Assembly (NCBI GenBank): GCA_017634385.1
Contig: JAGBNN010000006.1
Location: 1-59,793, forward strand
Direction of reading: 5' to 3'
DNA from: Bacilli bacterium
GTDB taxonomy: Bacteria > Bacillota_I > Bacilli_A > RF39 > UBA660
Length of the DNA stretch: 59,793 bases
Shown: piece after piece, positions 25,689-34,593 of the stretch
Layout of the letters: every line of letters begins with the position of its first letter
Numbering within the stretch: the first letter of the stretch is position 1
Notes under the pieces: model-generated
Databases searched by the model: none
What the model was told of the DNA's origin: nothing
What the model saw: only the letters and a program-made list of their open reading frames with translations
Position numbers and translations under genes: made by a program

Positions 25689-28600
25689 ATGAAAAAAATA
25701 AAATCAATATTAATAATTATATTTTCAATTAGTATTATATTTTCAATATTTAATATTGGGAAAGTTTTAGCAAGCGTAAATACTATAAAAATAACAAATG
25801 TACAAATAAAGGAAAAATCTACAGGTGTAGATGCATCAATAGTTAGTTATGATAATGATGATGTAAAAGCAAATGTAGAATATCACAAAGTAAATGATTA
25901 TGTTGTTTTTAATGTGACATTAAAAAATAATGATACTAAAAAATATACTATTAAAACAATTACTGATGATAATTTAAATGGAAATATAGTTTATGAATAT
26001 GATAAGCATGAAAATGAAGAATTTAACTCAAATGAAGAAAAAGTATTAGAAATTAAATCTACTTATAAAACAGAAGTTAATAACATGGATAAGAGAGTAG
26101 TTAATAATAGCGTTAAATTCAATATTATTTTTGTTGATGAAGATGGTAATGAATCTAGCAAAGTTATACCAATCAATCCAAAAACAGGAGATAACATAGG
26201 AATATATTTATTAATATTAATTGTTTCTTTAATCGGTTTATTATCAATTACAATACGAAAAAATAAAAAAATAAGAAGCTCACTATTAATCGCATTATTA
26301 TTAATACCTATTACAGCACAAGCTACTAATTTAAATTTCATAATAAGCTTTAATGAAAATATAAAATTATATGACAAATTATTAGTAAAAATTAATGGAG
26401 AAGAAAAAATAATACCATATAATTCTAAAATAGATAAACCAGAAAATCCAAGTAAACCAGGATATACTTTCGATAACTGGTATTCTGGTAATGAAGTATT
26501 TGATTTTACAAAAGAAATAACAGAAGATACAACAATAACACCAAAATTTAATATTATTACATATAATATTAATTATGACTATGCAGGTGGAACTGCTACT
26601 AACCCAACTACATATACAGTAGAAGATAAAATAACATTAAATAATCCTACAAAAGAAGGATATACATTTGCAGGATGGACAGGAACAGGAATTACAACAC
26701 AAACAACAAGTGTTACAATTCAAAAAGGTTCAACTGAAGATAGATCTTATGTAGCACATTTTTCTACAAATCAAAATACAAAATATACAGTAGTACACAA
26801 ATATCAAAAATTAGATCCAACTCAATATGAAACTGAAGAAATAGAAGAATATGGTGCAACTGATACAGAAGTAGCAGCACCAAGAAAACCAAAAGCAGGA
26901 TTTAATACACCAGAAGAACAAAATGTAACAATAACAGGTGATGGAGAAGCAAAAGTAACTTATGTATATAATAGAAAAACATATACATTAAATGTAACAG
27001 ATAGAACATATCTAGATTCAACATCAACAGCAAATGATACATATCCATATGAAACACAAATTACATTAAAAGCACAAGAAAGAGAAGGATATACATTTAA
27101 ATGGAATGATAATGATACAAATTATACAAAATCATTTAAATTAACTGAAAACAAGGAATTAACTCCAATATATACAGCTAATCAAAACACAAAATATACA
27201 GTAGTACACAAATATCAAAAATTAGATCCAACTCAATATGAAACTGAAGAAGTAGAAGAACATGGAACAACAGATGAAACAGTACCTGCACCAAGAAAAC
27301 CAAAAACAGGATTTAATACACCAGAAGAACAAAATATAAAAATAAATGGAGATGGATCATCAACAGTTACTTATATATATGATAGAGAAACATATCAATT
27401 TAGTGTAACGAATAGAACATATCTTGATTCAACATCAACAGCAAATGGTACATATCCATATGAAACACAAGTCACATTAAAAGCAAAAGAAAGAGCTGGA
27501 TATACATTTAAATGGAGTGATGATGATACATCTTATGAAAAAACATTTACATTAACAGAAGAAAAAGAATTAACACTTGTATATACACCAAACGACGATA
27601 CAAAATATACAGTAGTGCACAAATATCAAAAATTAGATCCAACTCAATATGAAACTGAAGAAGTAGAAGAACATGGAACAACAGATGAAACAGTACCTGC
27701 ATCAAGAAAACCAAAAACAGGATTTGAAACACCAGAAGAACAAAATATAAAAATAACAGGTGATGGAGAAGCAAAAGTAACTTATGTATATAATAGAAAA
27801 ACATATACATTTACAATTAATGATTCTGAATACGTTGATAGTACAAAGGAATCTGGAAATTATCCGTATGAAACACAAATAACTATTTCACCAAAAGAAA
27901 GAGCAGGATTTACATTTACTAAGTGGAACGATAATACTACAGACAATCCAAAAACAATTACACTTACTAGTAATGTAACAATTTCTCCAGTATATGAAGC
28001 AAATGAACTTGATTTTAACGGAGATGAAACTATAAGTAAAGTTTATAGTACTTCAAGTCAAAATGTTACTATAAATCCAGCATCAAATGGATCAGGTAAT
28101 TATACATATACAATAACAGAAGGAAATACTAATAATTACTTTAGTATAAGTGGAACTACATTAACAATAAAAGAAAATACACCAGCTTCTGAATATACAA
28201 TAAAAATAAAAGCAAAAGATAATGTAACAAGTGCTAAAAAAATAGCAACATTTAAAATAACAATAACAAAACAACAATCTGATGCAGTAACAAATTTAAA
28301 CGTTAGTCCAGAAGGTATAGTAAGTTTCACTAATAGTGCAAATGCTGATGGATATTTAATAAGTATAGATGGAATAAACTATACACCAGTATTACCTGGA
28401 AGTGAAACAACTACTTACAATTATTTAACTCAAGTAACTGCAGTATCTGGAACAAGAACAGTCTATGTAAAAGCAATAAATAATGATAGTGGAAATTATG
28501 ATGAAAGTGATCCAGTATCAAAAGATGTAACAGTATATAAATTAAGTATTAATGTAAGTGATGATACTTTAGGAGAAGTATCACAATCATCTATAAATGT

Positions 28601-31600
28601 TATTAATGAAGCTACATATATAGCAAGTGAAAATAAATTAACTTTAAGTGATGAAAGAGAAGTTACAACAAGTAAAAAGACTATTACAGGTTATACAATT
28701 ACATTTGATGGATGGTCTTTAGAAAATGGAACAATATCACAAGATACAACAATAACAGCAAATTATTCTAAAACAATAAATAAATATACAGTAACATTTG
28801 ATACAGATGGAGGATCTGAAGTATCAAGTCAAACAATAGAACATGGTTCAAAAGTAACAAAACCAATACCAAATCCAGAAAAAGAAAATTATGAATTTGA
28901 TAATTGGTATACAACTGATTCATATCAAACTGAATTTGATTTTGATAATACTGAAATAACAGGACCAACAACAATATATGCTAAATTTGATGAATTAAAA
29001 ACTTGTGCAGCAAATGAAAATATAACAAAATTATCTGAAGAAACATGTTCTAACAATGAAAACATCACAGTAGGTGATGGAATAGTATGTAAAAGAGCAG
29101 TAAAACTACATGAAGAAACATGTTCGCAAACAGATGGGACTTATTATTGCTCAGGTGCAGGATATACAGAAAGTGGTTCAAAAGGAACAAGTACAATAAC
29201 ATATGGATCATGTGGAACAAGTGGAACACTAACAAGTGGAGATGCATTTACATGTGATGTAAATAGTGATGGAGATTTCGACGAATTAACAGAAAGATTT
29301 TATTATGTAAGTGATTACTATGATACAAGTGCAAAAGAATTTGATACAAGTACAGCAGTATTAATATATTATAATAATGTAACAAGTGGAGTATCATGTA
29401 ATAAGAACACATTTGCATATGATTCTAGTAATGAAAACTGGCATGGACCAAGAACATTAGTATCTCAATTACCAACAACAAGTAAGTGGAGTAATGTTAG
29501 TTTAAAAAGTGATACACGTGCAATCCTAGCAGAATATCAATCAACATATGATTCACCAACAACAGCTGGTGGAACATTACCAACAGACTTTAGTTACGAA
29601 GGATATGCTGCAAGACTATTAACAGCGAAAGAATTAATGTCAGGATGTAATTTGACAGAAGTAGGAGGAAAGACAACAGGAGAATTAGATAGCTGTAACT
29701 ATATAATGGAAAACACAAGATACGCAAAATCAACAATAGGAAGTGCCGGACATTGGTTAGAAACGCCTTACGCGTTTGACTCTGACACCGTTTGGTATGT
29801 CGGTGGCCACTACCGCAGTGTCCGCAGCAGCAGCACCAACAATACGAATTTCGGCAGCGCCCGTCCTGCAATTGAAGTACCAAAGAGCAAAATAGAATAT
29901 GGAGCGAGTTCAGTATATACAGTAACATTAAATGCTAATGGAGGAAGTGAAATTTCAGATATAAAAGTAGATGCTGGCGATTCAATTAATGAATTACCTA
30001 CACCTACTAAAGATGGATCTATATTCTTAGGATGGTTTGAAAAAACAACTGATGAAAATCCAGTTAGCACACCATATACTCCTAGTGGAGATATTGAATT
30101 AATTGCTAAATGGCAAAAAATGATTTGTAAAAAAGCAACTACATTATTAACTGAAACATGTAATTCACCTAGTGGAAAAGGATGTAGAGTTAATGGTCAT
30201 TCTATAGGAGATACAATTTCTTATGGTAATGTTATTACATCAGATTCACTAGTTCCAGGAGATGCACTTGATTGTGATGTTGATGGAACAGGTTATAATC
30301 AAAGATTCTATTATGTAACTGATAATGGTGATAATGCAGTACTTATTTCATATACTACATTTAGTGGTGATTTAGGTCAAAGTGATATAAATGTTTATTA
30401 TAATTATGATACATCATTAACTTTATTACCAACTACAACACAATGGAGTAATTTACCTGTTAAATTTGAAATTCAGTCAGGTGATTATAGACCAGCTAGA
30501 ATGATTAAATTAAGTGAACTTGAAGCAATGACTGGTAAAACATATTCTGAATTACAAACAGATGGTGCTTTAAATGATTATGAATTCTTATATGAAAATA
30601 GTTTATATTCAGGAGTAGGAGAAAGAAGTACAGTTTGGCTTGAACAAACAACTATTGGTGGTACTGATACGAGAATAAGATATCGTAATGATACAAGAAA
30701 ACTTGATGTAGTATCTTCAGATAAATATAACTCTTCAAATAACTGTATCAAACCAATAATTGAAGTTCCATATAACTTAATTGAGGATAGTTATATTATT
30801 AGGTTTAATCCAAATGGAGGTGTTGTTAGTAATAAATATGCTAACATTCAAAAAGGTGAAAAGATAGGAACATTACCAACAGCAACAAGAAATGATTATA
30901 TATTTGCTGGATGGTATACTTCCTTAGATTTCACTATTCCAGTAAATGAAAATACAATTCCAAATGGATATGTAACATATTATGCTAAATGGTTAAAACC
31001 AGTAGAAGAAGCACAATTAGAACATGATAGCTTTATTCTAAATATTGATGAATCTAAGACAATTAATGTTTTAAATAGTTATGAATTAGAAAATTATACA
31101 TTTACTTCAAGTAATAATGAAATAGTATCTGTTACAAATGAAGGTGTAATTACAGGAGTAAGTGGTGGTGAAGCAACAATTACTATGAGAGGTACTGTTA
31201 GTGACACTACTAAAGAAATACATGTAAATGTACAACAAGAAGGAACAACATACAATGTAGAATTTGATTCACAAGGTGGAGAAGAAGTAGAAAGTATAAA
31301 TGTTAATAAAAATACAGCTATTGGAATACTTCCAGTAACTACTAAAGAAAATAAATTATTTGTTGGTTGGTATACAAGTTTAGAATATACTGAAAAAGTT
31401 ACTGAAACAACAATAATTGATAGCGATAAAAAATATTATGCTAGATGGGCAGATGCTGATGATGTTGCTGAAATGAATAATGAATTTTATAAGAGTATTC
31501 AAACAGCAGTAAATACAGCACCTACAACTAAGACTACAATAACATTGTTACAAGATGTATCAATAAATGCATTTATTAACATGTTTGATAAAAATACTAA

Positions 31601-33542
31601 TAAAGATATAGTATTAGATTTAAATAATCATACTCTTACTGGAACATCAGGACAAACTATAAAAACTAAAATACCATTAGAAATAAAAAATGGAACTGTT
31701 GTTCAAACATCTGCAAACGGTACTATAGACTTAGGCCCTGGAGGACATTTAATTATCAATAGTGGTCGTATTGAAAATTCTGGAGGAAAAGCCGCTATAT
31801 ATAATGATGGTGGAACTGTTGAAATAGGTGGAGATGTTTATTTAACATCAAATGCAGAATTTGCGTCAGGTAATAAAAGAGGAACTGTTCAAAATAAGAG
31901 TGGTACTACAATAATAACAGGTGGTACAATTGTTAATACACGTAGTTCTAATTCATATGCTGTAGCAGTATCAAATGGAACATTCACACTTGGAACTCAA
32001 GATGGAATTTATAATACGTCATCAATAACATTACAAGGAAATACAAATGGTATTTATTCTGATGTTAATTATTCAGTTTATGATGGTGTTATTAAAGGTA
32101 CAAATGCTGCTGTAAATAATGAATCTAAGATTACTAGTACAGAAGCTAATTCAACTAAGATAAATACAGAAGAAGCAATTGGAAGTGTTACATATAAAGT
32201 TTTATATTATAATATTGAATTAAGTAAATATGAAATAACATTAAATCCAGATGGAGGAGAGGTAAATCCAACATTAATATTTGTTGATCAAGGTAATAAA
32301 GTTGGAACTCTTCCTACACCATCTAAAGGTATATATACTTTTGATGGATGGTATAATGAATCAAATGAAGCAGTAGATGAAAATACTGTTCCTACTAAAA
32401 ATGAAACTTATACTGCAAAATGGATATATGATGTAAATCCAAATGTAGTATCATTTAGAACAACACCAGATGCTCAAAAAACATATTATCAATATATAGA
32501 CACATGGAAAAACTCATCTTCTAATTTTCCTTCTTGGAGTAGTAGTAATAATAGTCCAAATTGGCCATTAGATGCAACTGAAAATACAGTAATGATGCAA
32601 AACTTCAATAATAATAATTGTATTTGTGCAGATAATCAATGTTCATCAACTGGTACTGTTCACTGTGATAAACCAAAAGGTTATAATACAGGAGTAAACG
32701 GAAAAGTAAGTGTGTATACATACAATGAAACAAGTGGTGAAAAAGATACAAAAGTAACATACGCTAAAGGTGATAATGGAGTTATTTATAACTTAATACC
32801 AGATAAAGTATATTATTGGGAATTAGATAGTGATGAAAATGTACATGGATTAGTTAAATTTACTAGTGAAAGACGTATTATAGATGCAGGAGATGTATTA
32901 AATGTACGTGATCTAGGAGGACTTCCAGCAGATACTGATGGTGATAATATTCCAGATGCAACAGTTGCTTATGGAAGATTATTTAGAGGTATTAAATTAA
33001 ATTCATCATCTAGTATAACTGAACTTACTAATTTAGGTATAAATTCAGAACTTGATTTAAGAGAAGCAAATTCAGATGCATATAAAATTTCTAGATATAA
33101 TCGTATAGAAGCTCAAAACTATTTTGTTAATCCAAATGGAGAAACAGATGCAGAAAAAGGATATTATACTATGACTAGAAATGCTGTTAAATATGCAATG
33201 GAAGAAATAGTCGCTGGTAATAATTTATACTACCATTGTAGAATAGGAACTGATAGAACTGGTACTGTTTCATATGTACTTGAAGGACTACTTGGAGTAC
33301 CTGAAGAAGATAGAGTACAAGACTATGAATTATCATTCTTCTATGGACTTGTAAGAATCCATCGTTACCATAATGAAAAGCCAGGAAGTAGTGTTGGTAC
33401 AGGAAAAGAAAGATTTGTATACATGCATAATTTTATGCCAACTAATTCTGATATTTATAATTGGTACATGCAAGGAACTACAAATCAAACAGAAGATGAG
33501 AAGCTAATTGAAGACTTTAGAAATGCAATGATTGAAAAATAA
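25689..33542 (+). CDS. 2617-residue modular surface protein with DGR-type variable lectin domain and C-terminal tyrosine phosphatase
   Basis: Domains in order: signal peptide (1-29); small beta domain (30-160); NPKTGDN (163-169), a membrane helix and basic RKNKK, then a second hydrophobic signal-like segment (199-212); InlB-type repeats (about 247-355); three 137-residue MucBP-like repeats (about 364-775); an Ig/cadherin-like and an FN3-like domain (to about 955); further InlB repeats (about 1031-1101, 1408-1476, 1701-1768, 1854-1925, 2178-2247); Cys-bearing lectin-like domain 1 (about 1106-1405) with a GC-rich variable end (1359-1392); paralogous domain 2 (about 1480-1695); Big-2-like (1770-1853); beta-helix (1930-2170); FN3-like; and a PTP domain (about 2399-2617) with NVRDLGG (2405-2411) and C2517-x5-R2523. 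There is no C-terminal anchor. Likely an adhesin/phosphatase at the cell surface. Its promoter cassette is shared with 17,225. Confidence 0.88.
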   Translation: MKKIKSILIIIFSISIIFSIFNIGKVLASVNTIKITNVQIKEKSTGVDASIVSYDNDDVKANVEYHKVNDYVVFNVTLKNNDTKKYTIKTITDDNLNGNIVYEYDKHENEEFNSNEEKVLEIKSTYKTEVNNMDKRVVNNSVKFNIIFVDEDGNESSKVIPINPKTGDNIGIYLLILIVSLIGLLSITIRKNKKIRSSLLIALLLIPITAQATNLNFIISFNENIKLYDKLLVKINGEEKIIPYNSKIDKPENPSKPGYTFDNWYSGNEVFDFTKEITEDTTITPKFNIITYNINYDYAGGTATNPTTYTVEDKITLNNPTKEGYTFAGWTGTGITTQTTSVTIQKGSTEDRSYVAHFSTNQNTKYTVVHKYQKLDPTQYETEEIEEYGATDTEVAAPRKPKAGFNTPEEQNVTITGDGEAKVTYVYNRKTYTLNVTDRTYLDSTSTANDTYPYETQITLKAQEREGYTFKWNDNDTNYTKSFKLTENKELTPIYTANQNTKYTVVHKYQKLDPTQYETEEVEEHGTTDETVPAPRKPKTGFNTPEEQNIKINGDGSSTVTYIYDRETYQFSVTNRTYLDSTSTANGTYPYETQVTLKAKERAGYTFKWSDDDTSYEKTFTLTEEKELTLVYTPNDDTKYTVVHKYQKLDPTQYETEEVEEHGTTDETVPASRKPKTGFETPEEQNIKITGDGEAKVTYVYNRKTYTFTINDSEYVDSTKESGNYPYETQITISPKERAGFTFTKWNDNTTDNPKTITLTSNVTISPVYEANELDFNGDETISKVYSTSSQNVTINPASNGSGNYTYTITEGNTNNYFSISGTTLTIKENTPASEYTIKIKAKDNVTSAKKIATFKITITKQQSDAVTNLNVSPEGIVSFTNSANADGYLISIDGINYTPVLPGSETTTYNYLTQVTAVSGTRTVYVKAINNDSGNYDESDPVSKDVTVYKLSINVSDDTLGEVSQSSINVINEATYIASENKLTLSDEREVTTSKKTITGYTITFDGWSLENGTISQDTTITANYSKTINKYTVTFDTDGGSEVSSQTIEHGSKVTKPIPNPEKENYEFDNWYTTDSYQTEFDFDNTEITGPTTIYAKFDELKTCAANENITKLSEETCSNNENITVGDGIVCKRAVKLHEETCSQTDGTYYCSGAGYTESGSKGTSTITYGSCGTSGTLTSGDAFTCDVNSDGDFDELTERFYYVSDYYDTSAKEFDTSTAVLIYYNNVTSGVSCNKNTFAYDSSNENWHGPRTLVSQLPTTSKWSNVSLKSDTRAILAEYQSTYDSPTTAGGTLPTDFSYEGYAARLLTAKELMSGCNLTEVGGKTTGELDSCNYIMENTRYAKSTIGSAGHWLETPYAFDSDTVWYVGGHYRSVRSSSTNNTNFGSARPAIEVPKSKIEYGASSVYTVTLNANGGSEISDIKVDAGDSINELPTPTKDGSIFLGWFEKTTDENPVSTPYTPSGDIELIAKWQKMICKKATTLLTETCNSPSGKGCRVNGHSIGDTISYGNVITSDSLVPGDALDCDVDGTGYNQRFYYVTDNGDNAVLISYTTFSGDLGQSDINVYYNYDTSLTLLPTTTQWSNLPVKFEIQSGDYRPARMIKLSELEAMTGKTYSELQTDGALNDYEFLYENSLYSGVGERSTVWLEQTTIGGTDTRIRYRNDTRKLDVVSSDKYNSSNNCIKPIIEVPYNLIEDSYIIRFNPNGGVVSNKYANIQKGEKIGTLPTATRNDYIFAGWYTSLDFTIPVNENTIPNGYVTYYAKWLKPVEEAQLEHDSFILNIDESKTINVLNSYELENYTFTSSNNEIVSVTNEGVITGVSGGEATITMRGTVSDTTKEIHVNVQQEGTTYNVEFDSQGGEEVESINVNKNTAIGILPVTTKENKLFVGWYTSLEYTEKVTETTIIDSDKKYYARWADADDVAEMNNEFYKSIQTAVNTAPTTKTTITLLQDVSINAFINMFDKNTNKDIVLDLNNHTLTGTSGQTIKTKIPLEIKNGTVVQTSANGTIDLGPGGHLIINSGRIENSGGKAAIYNDGGTVEIGGDVYLTSNAEFASGNKRGTVQNKSGTTIITGGTIVNTRSSNSYAVAVSNGTFTLGTQDGIYNTSSITLQGNTNGIYSDVNYSVYDGVIKGTNAAVNNESKITSTEANSTKINTEEAIGSVTYKVLYYNIELSKYEITLNPDGGEVNPTLIFVDQGNKVGTLPTPSKGIYTFDGWYNESNEAVDENTVPTKNETYTAKWIYDVNPNVVSFRTTPDAQKTYYQYIDTWKNSSSNFPSWSSSNNSPNWPLDATENTVMMQNFNNNNCICADNQCSSTGTVHCDKPKGYNTGVNGKVSVYTYNETSGEKDTKVTYAKGDNGVIYNLIPDKVYYWELDSDENVHGLVKFTSERRIIDAGDVLNVRDLGGLPADTDGDNIPDATVAYGRLFRGIKLNSSSSITELTNLGINSELDLREANSDAYKISRYNRIEAQNYFVNPNGETDAEKGYYTMTRNAVKYAMEEIVAGNNLYYHCRIGTDRTGTVSYVLEGLLGVPEEDRVQDYELSFFYGLVRIHRYHNEKPGSSVGTGKERFVYMHNFMPTNSDIYNWYMQGTTNQTEDEKLIEDFRNAMIEK
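26780..28012 (+). repeat. Three tandem 411-base MucBP-type coding repeats
   Basis: The block beginning AAAATATACAGTAGT recurs at 26,780, 27,191 and 27,602, an exact 411-base (137-residue) period twice. The first ~180 bases of each unit are nearly identical at the DNA level, particularly units 2 and 3, while the second half of unit 3 has diverged. This indicates recent duplication or gene conversion. Confidence 0.9.
29750..29877 (+). other. Putative DGR variable region (VR)
   Basis: GC content by count is 66/120 (55%) for 29,761-29,880, in an otherwise AT-rich gene. It encodes the C-terminal part of a C-type-lectin-like domain (HWLETP...FGSARPAIEV, residues 1355-1397). From Tyr1361 to Arg1392, 29 of 32 codons end in C or T and 20 end in C, as expected if AAY codons of a template were mutated at adenines. 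The paralogous segment in domain 2 (about 30,640-30,760) has ordinary codons. No reverse transcriptase or template repeat was recognised in the window. Confidence 0.7.
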
Positions 33543-33563
33543 GAGAAAAATCTCTTATTTTTT
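33538..33563 (+). terminator. Terminator after the giant surface protein
   Basis: AAATAAGAGA and TCTCTTATTT arms followed by T's. Confidence 0.88.
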
Positions 33564-33584
33564 CAATTTATAGTAAAAAAATTG

Positions 33585-33613
33585 TTGAAATATAATACTT
33601 GAAGTGATATAAT
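33585..33613 (+). promoter_or_regulatory. Sigma-A promoter of rpsU
   Basis: TTGAAA (33,585-33,590), exactly 17 bases, TATAAT (33,608-33,613). A second TATAAT lies at 33,591. Confidence 0.7.
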
Positions 33614-33645
33614 TTTACTAGTATGTGCGAAGGGAGGGAAAAAAG

Positions 33646-33840
33646 TTGACAAAAGTAGTGGTTAAAAATGGTAACATTGATGGAGCTATGAAAAGATTTA
33701 AACAAGCAGTAGCAAAATCAGGTATCCCTTCTGAATGCAAAAAAAGAGAACATTATTCTAAACCTGGAGTACAAAGAAGAGAAGCTAAAAAAGCTGGTAT
33801 TAAAAATTCTAGAAAAAGACAAAGTAGAGAAAGAGATTAA
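33646..33840 (+). CDS. rpsU: 30S ribosomal protein S21
   Basis: 64 residues, very basic, with the S21 pattern KNGNIDGAMKRFKQAVAKSGI...KKREHYSKPGVQRREAKKAG. It belongs to the small-subunit platform and assists mRNA start recognition. I place the start at TTG 33,646 because GGGAGGG lies eight bases ahead; upstream in-frame GTG 33,625 would put that site inside the coding region. yqeY follows, the common rpsU-yqeY pairing of Firmicutes. Confidence 0.95.
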   Translation: MTKVVVKNGNIDGAMKRFKQAVAKSGIPSECKKREHYSKPGVQRREAKKAGIKNSRKRQSRERD

Positions 33841-33862
33841 GCAGTAAAAACTGCTTTTTTTT
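33839..33862 (+). terminator. Terminator between rpsU and yqeY
   Basis: AAGCAGT-aaaa-ACTGCTT followed by T's, immediately before the yqeY ribosome site, so it may only partly stop transcription. Confidence 0.8.
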
Positions 33863-33872
33863 GGAGGTATTT

Positions 33873-34310
33873 ATGAAAGAAAAATTACAAAAAGAATTAA
33901 TAGAAGCTATGAAAGCTCATGATAAGAAAAAAATAGATGTTATTAAATTAGTAAAAGCAACTATTCAAAATGAAGAAATAAGTACTAAAAAAGAACTATC
34001 TGATGAAGAAGTATTAAGCATTATTAATAAACAAGTAAAAATGAGAAAAGATGCTATTTCTGATTTTGAAAAAGCAGGTAGACAAGATTTAATAGATCAA
34101 TATAATAGTGAAATTGAATTATTAAATGAATATTTACCAAAAGAACTAACTGAAGAAGAAGCAATGCAAATTATTGATGAAGCATTTAATTTAGTAAATC
34201 CAACTGGTCCTTCTGATATGGGTAAAATTATGAAAGAAGTATCACCTAAATTAAAAAATAGATTCGATATGGGTAAAGCAAGTAAAATTATTAAAGATAA
34301 ATTATCATAA
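33873..34310 (+). CDS. yqeY: GatB/YqeY domain protein
   Basis: 145 residues matching the YqeY family: KLQKELIEAMKAHDKKKIDVIKLVKATIQNEEI, then DQYNSEIELLNEYLPKELTEEE and NRFDMGKASKIIKDKL. The domain is also the tail of GatB, suggesting tRNA binding; its cellular role is not established. The start is ATG 33,873 behind TTGGAGGT; TTG 33,861 lies in that site. Confidence 0.93.
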   Translation: MKEKLQKELIEAMKAHDKKKIDVIKLVKATIQNEEISTKKELSDEEVLSIINKQVKMRKDAISDFEKAGRQDLIDQYNSEIELLNEYLPKELTEEEAMQIIDEAFNLVNPTGPSDMGKIMKEVSPKLKNRFDMGKASKIIKDKLS

Positions 34311-34336
34311 TCTAAGACTTAAGTCTTAGATTTTTT
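34309..34336 (+). terminator. Terminator after yqeY
   Basis: Perfect palindrome AATCTAAGACTT/AAGTCTTAGATT followed by T's. Confidence 0.9.
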
Positions 34337-34359
34337 CATATAATTTAGTGGTGATATTT

Positions 34360-34593
34360 ATGAATAGAATAAAGGAGTATGTAAGAAATTCAGAATTTAA
34401 GATAACTATATTAAATAATAAAATAAATATAGAAAATTATACTAATATATTAGATATTTCTGATACTAAAATACAAATAACAAATAATAATAAAAAAATA
34501 AAGATTTTAGGAACTAAATTACAAATAAATAAACTATTAAATAATGAAATATTAATATATGGAAAGTATAATAATATAATATTTGAGGATTAA
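34360..34593 (+). CDS. yqfC: Sporulation protein YqfC (YabP/YqfC family)
   Basis: 77 residues, an all-beta small protein with the YabP/YqfC pattern of short strands (ENYTNILDISDTKIQI...KILGTKLQINKLLNNEILIYGKYNNIIFED). In B. subtilis the homologue is made in the mother cell under sigma-E. Start ATG 34,360 follows GGTGAT. The stop abuts the yqfD ATG (34,594), so the pair is translationally coupled, the conserved order in spore formers. Confidence 0.82.
   Translation: MNRIKEYVRNSEFKITILNNKINIENYTNILDISDTKIQITNNNKKIKILGTKLQINKLLNNEILIYGKYNNIIFED

Noticed and set aside
26780..28012. CRISPR array
   Set aside because: The repeats are 411 bases long, in frame and translated; no short repeat-spacer array was seen anywhere.
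29590..30070. Open minus-strand frames (112 and 86 codons) across the GC-rich part of the surface protein
   Set aside because: They are antisense shadows; the Cys/Arg-rich product arises from the GC-rich segment read backwards, and there is no ribosome site.
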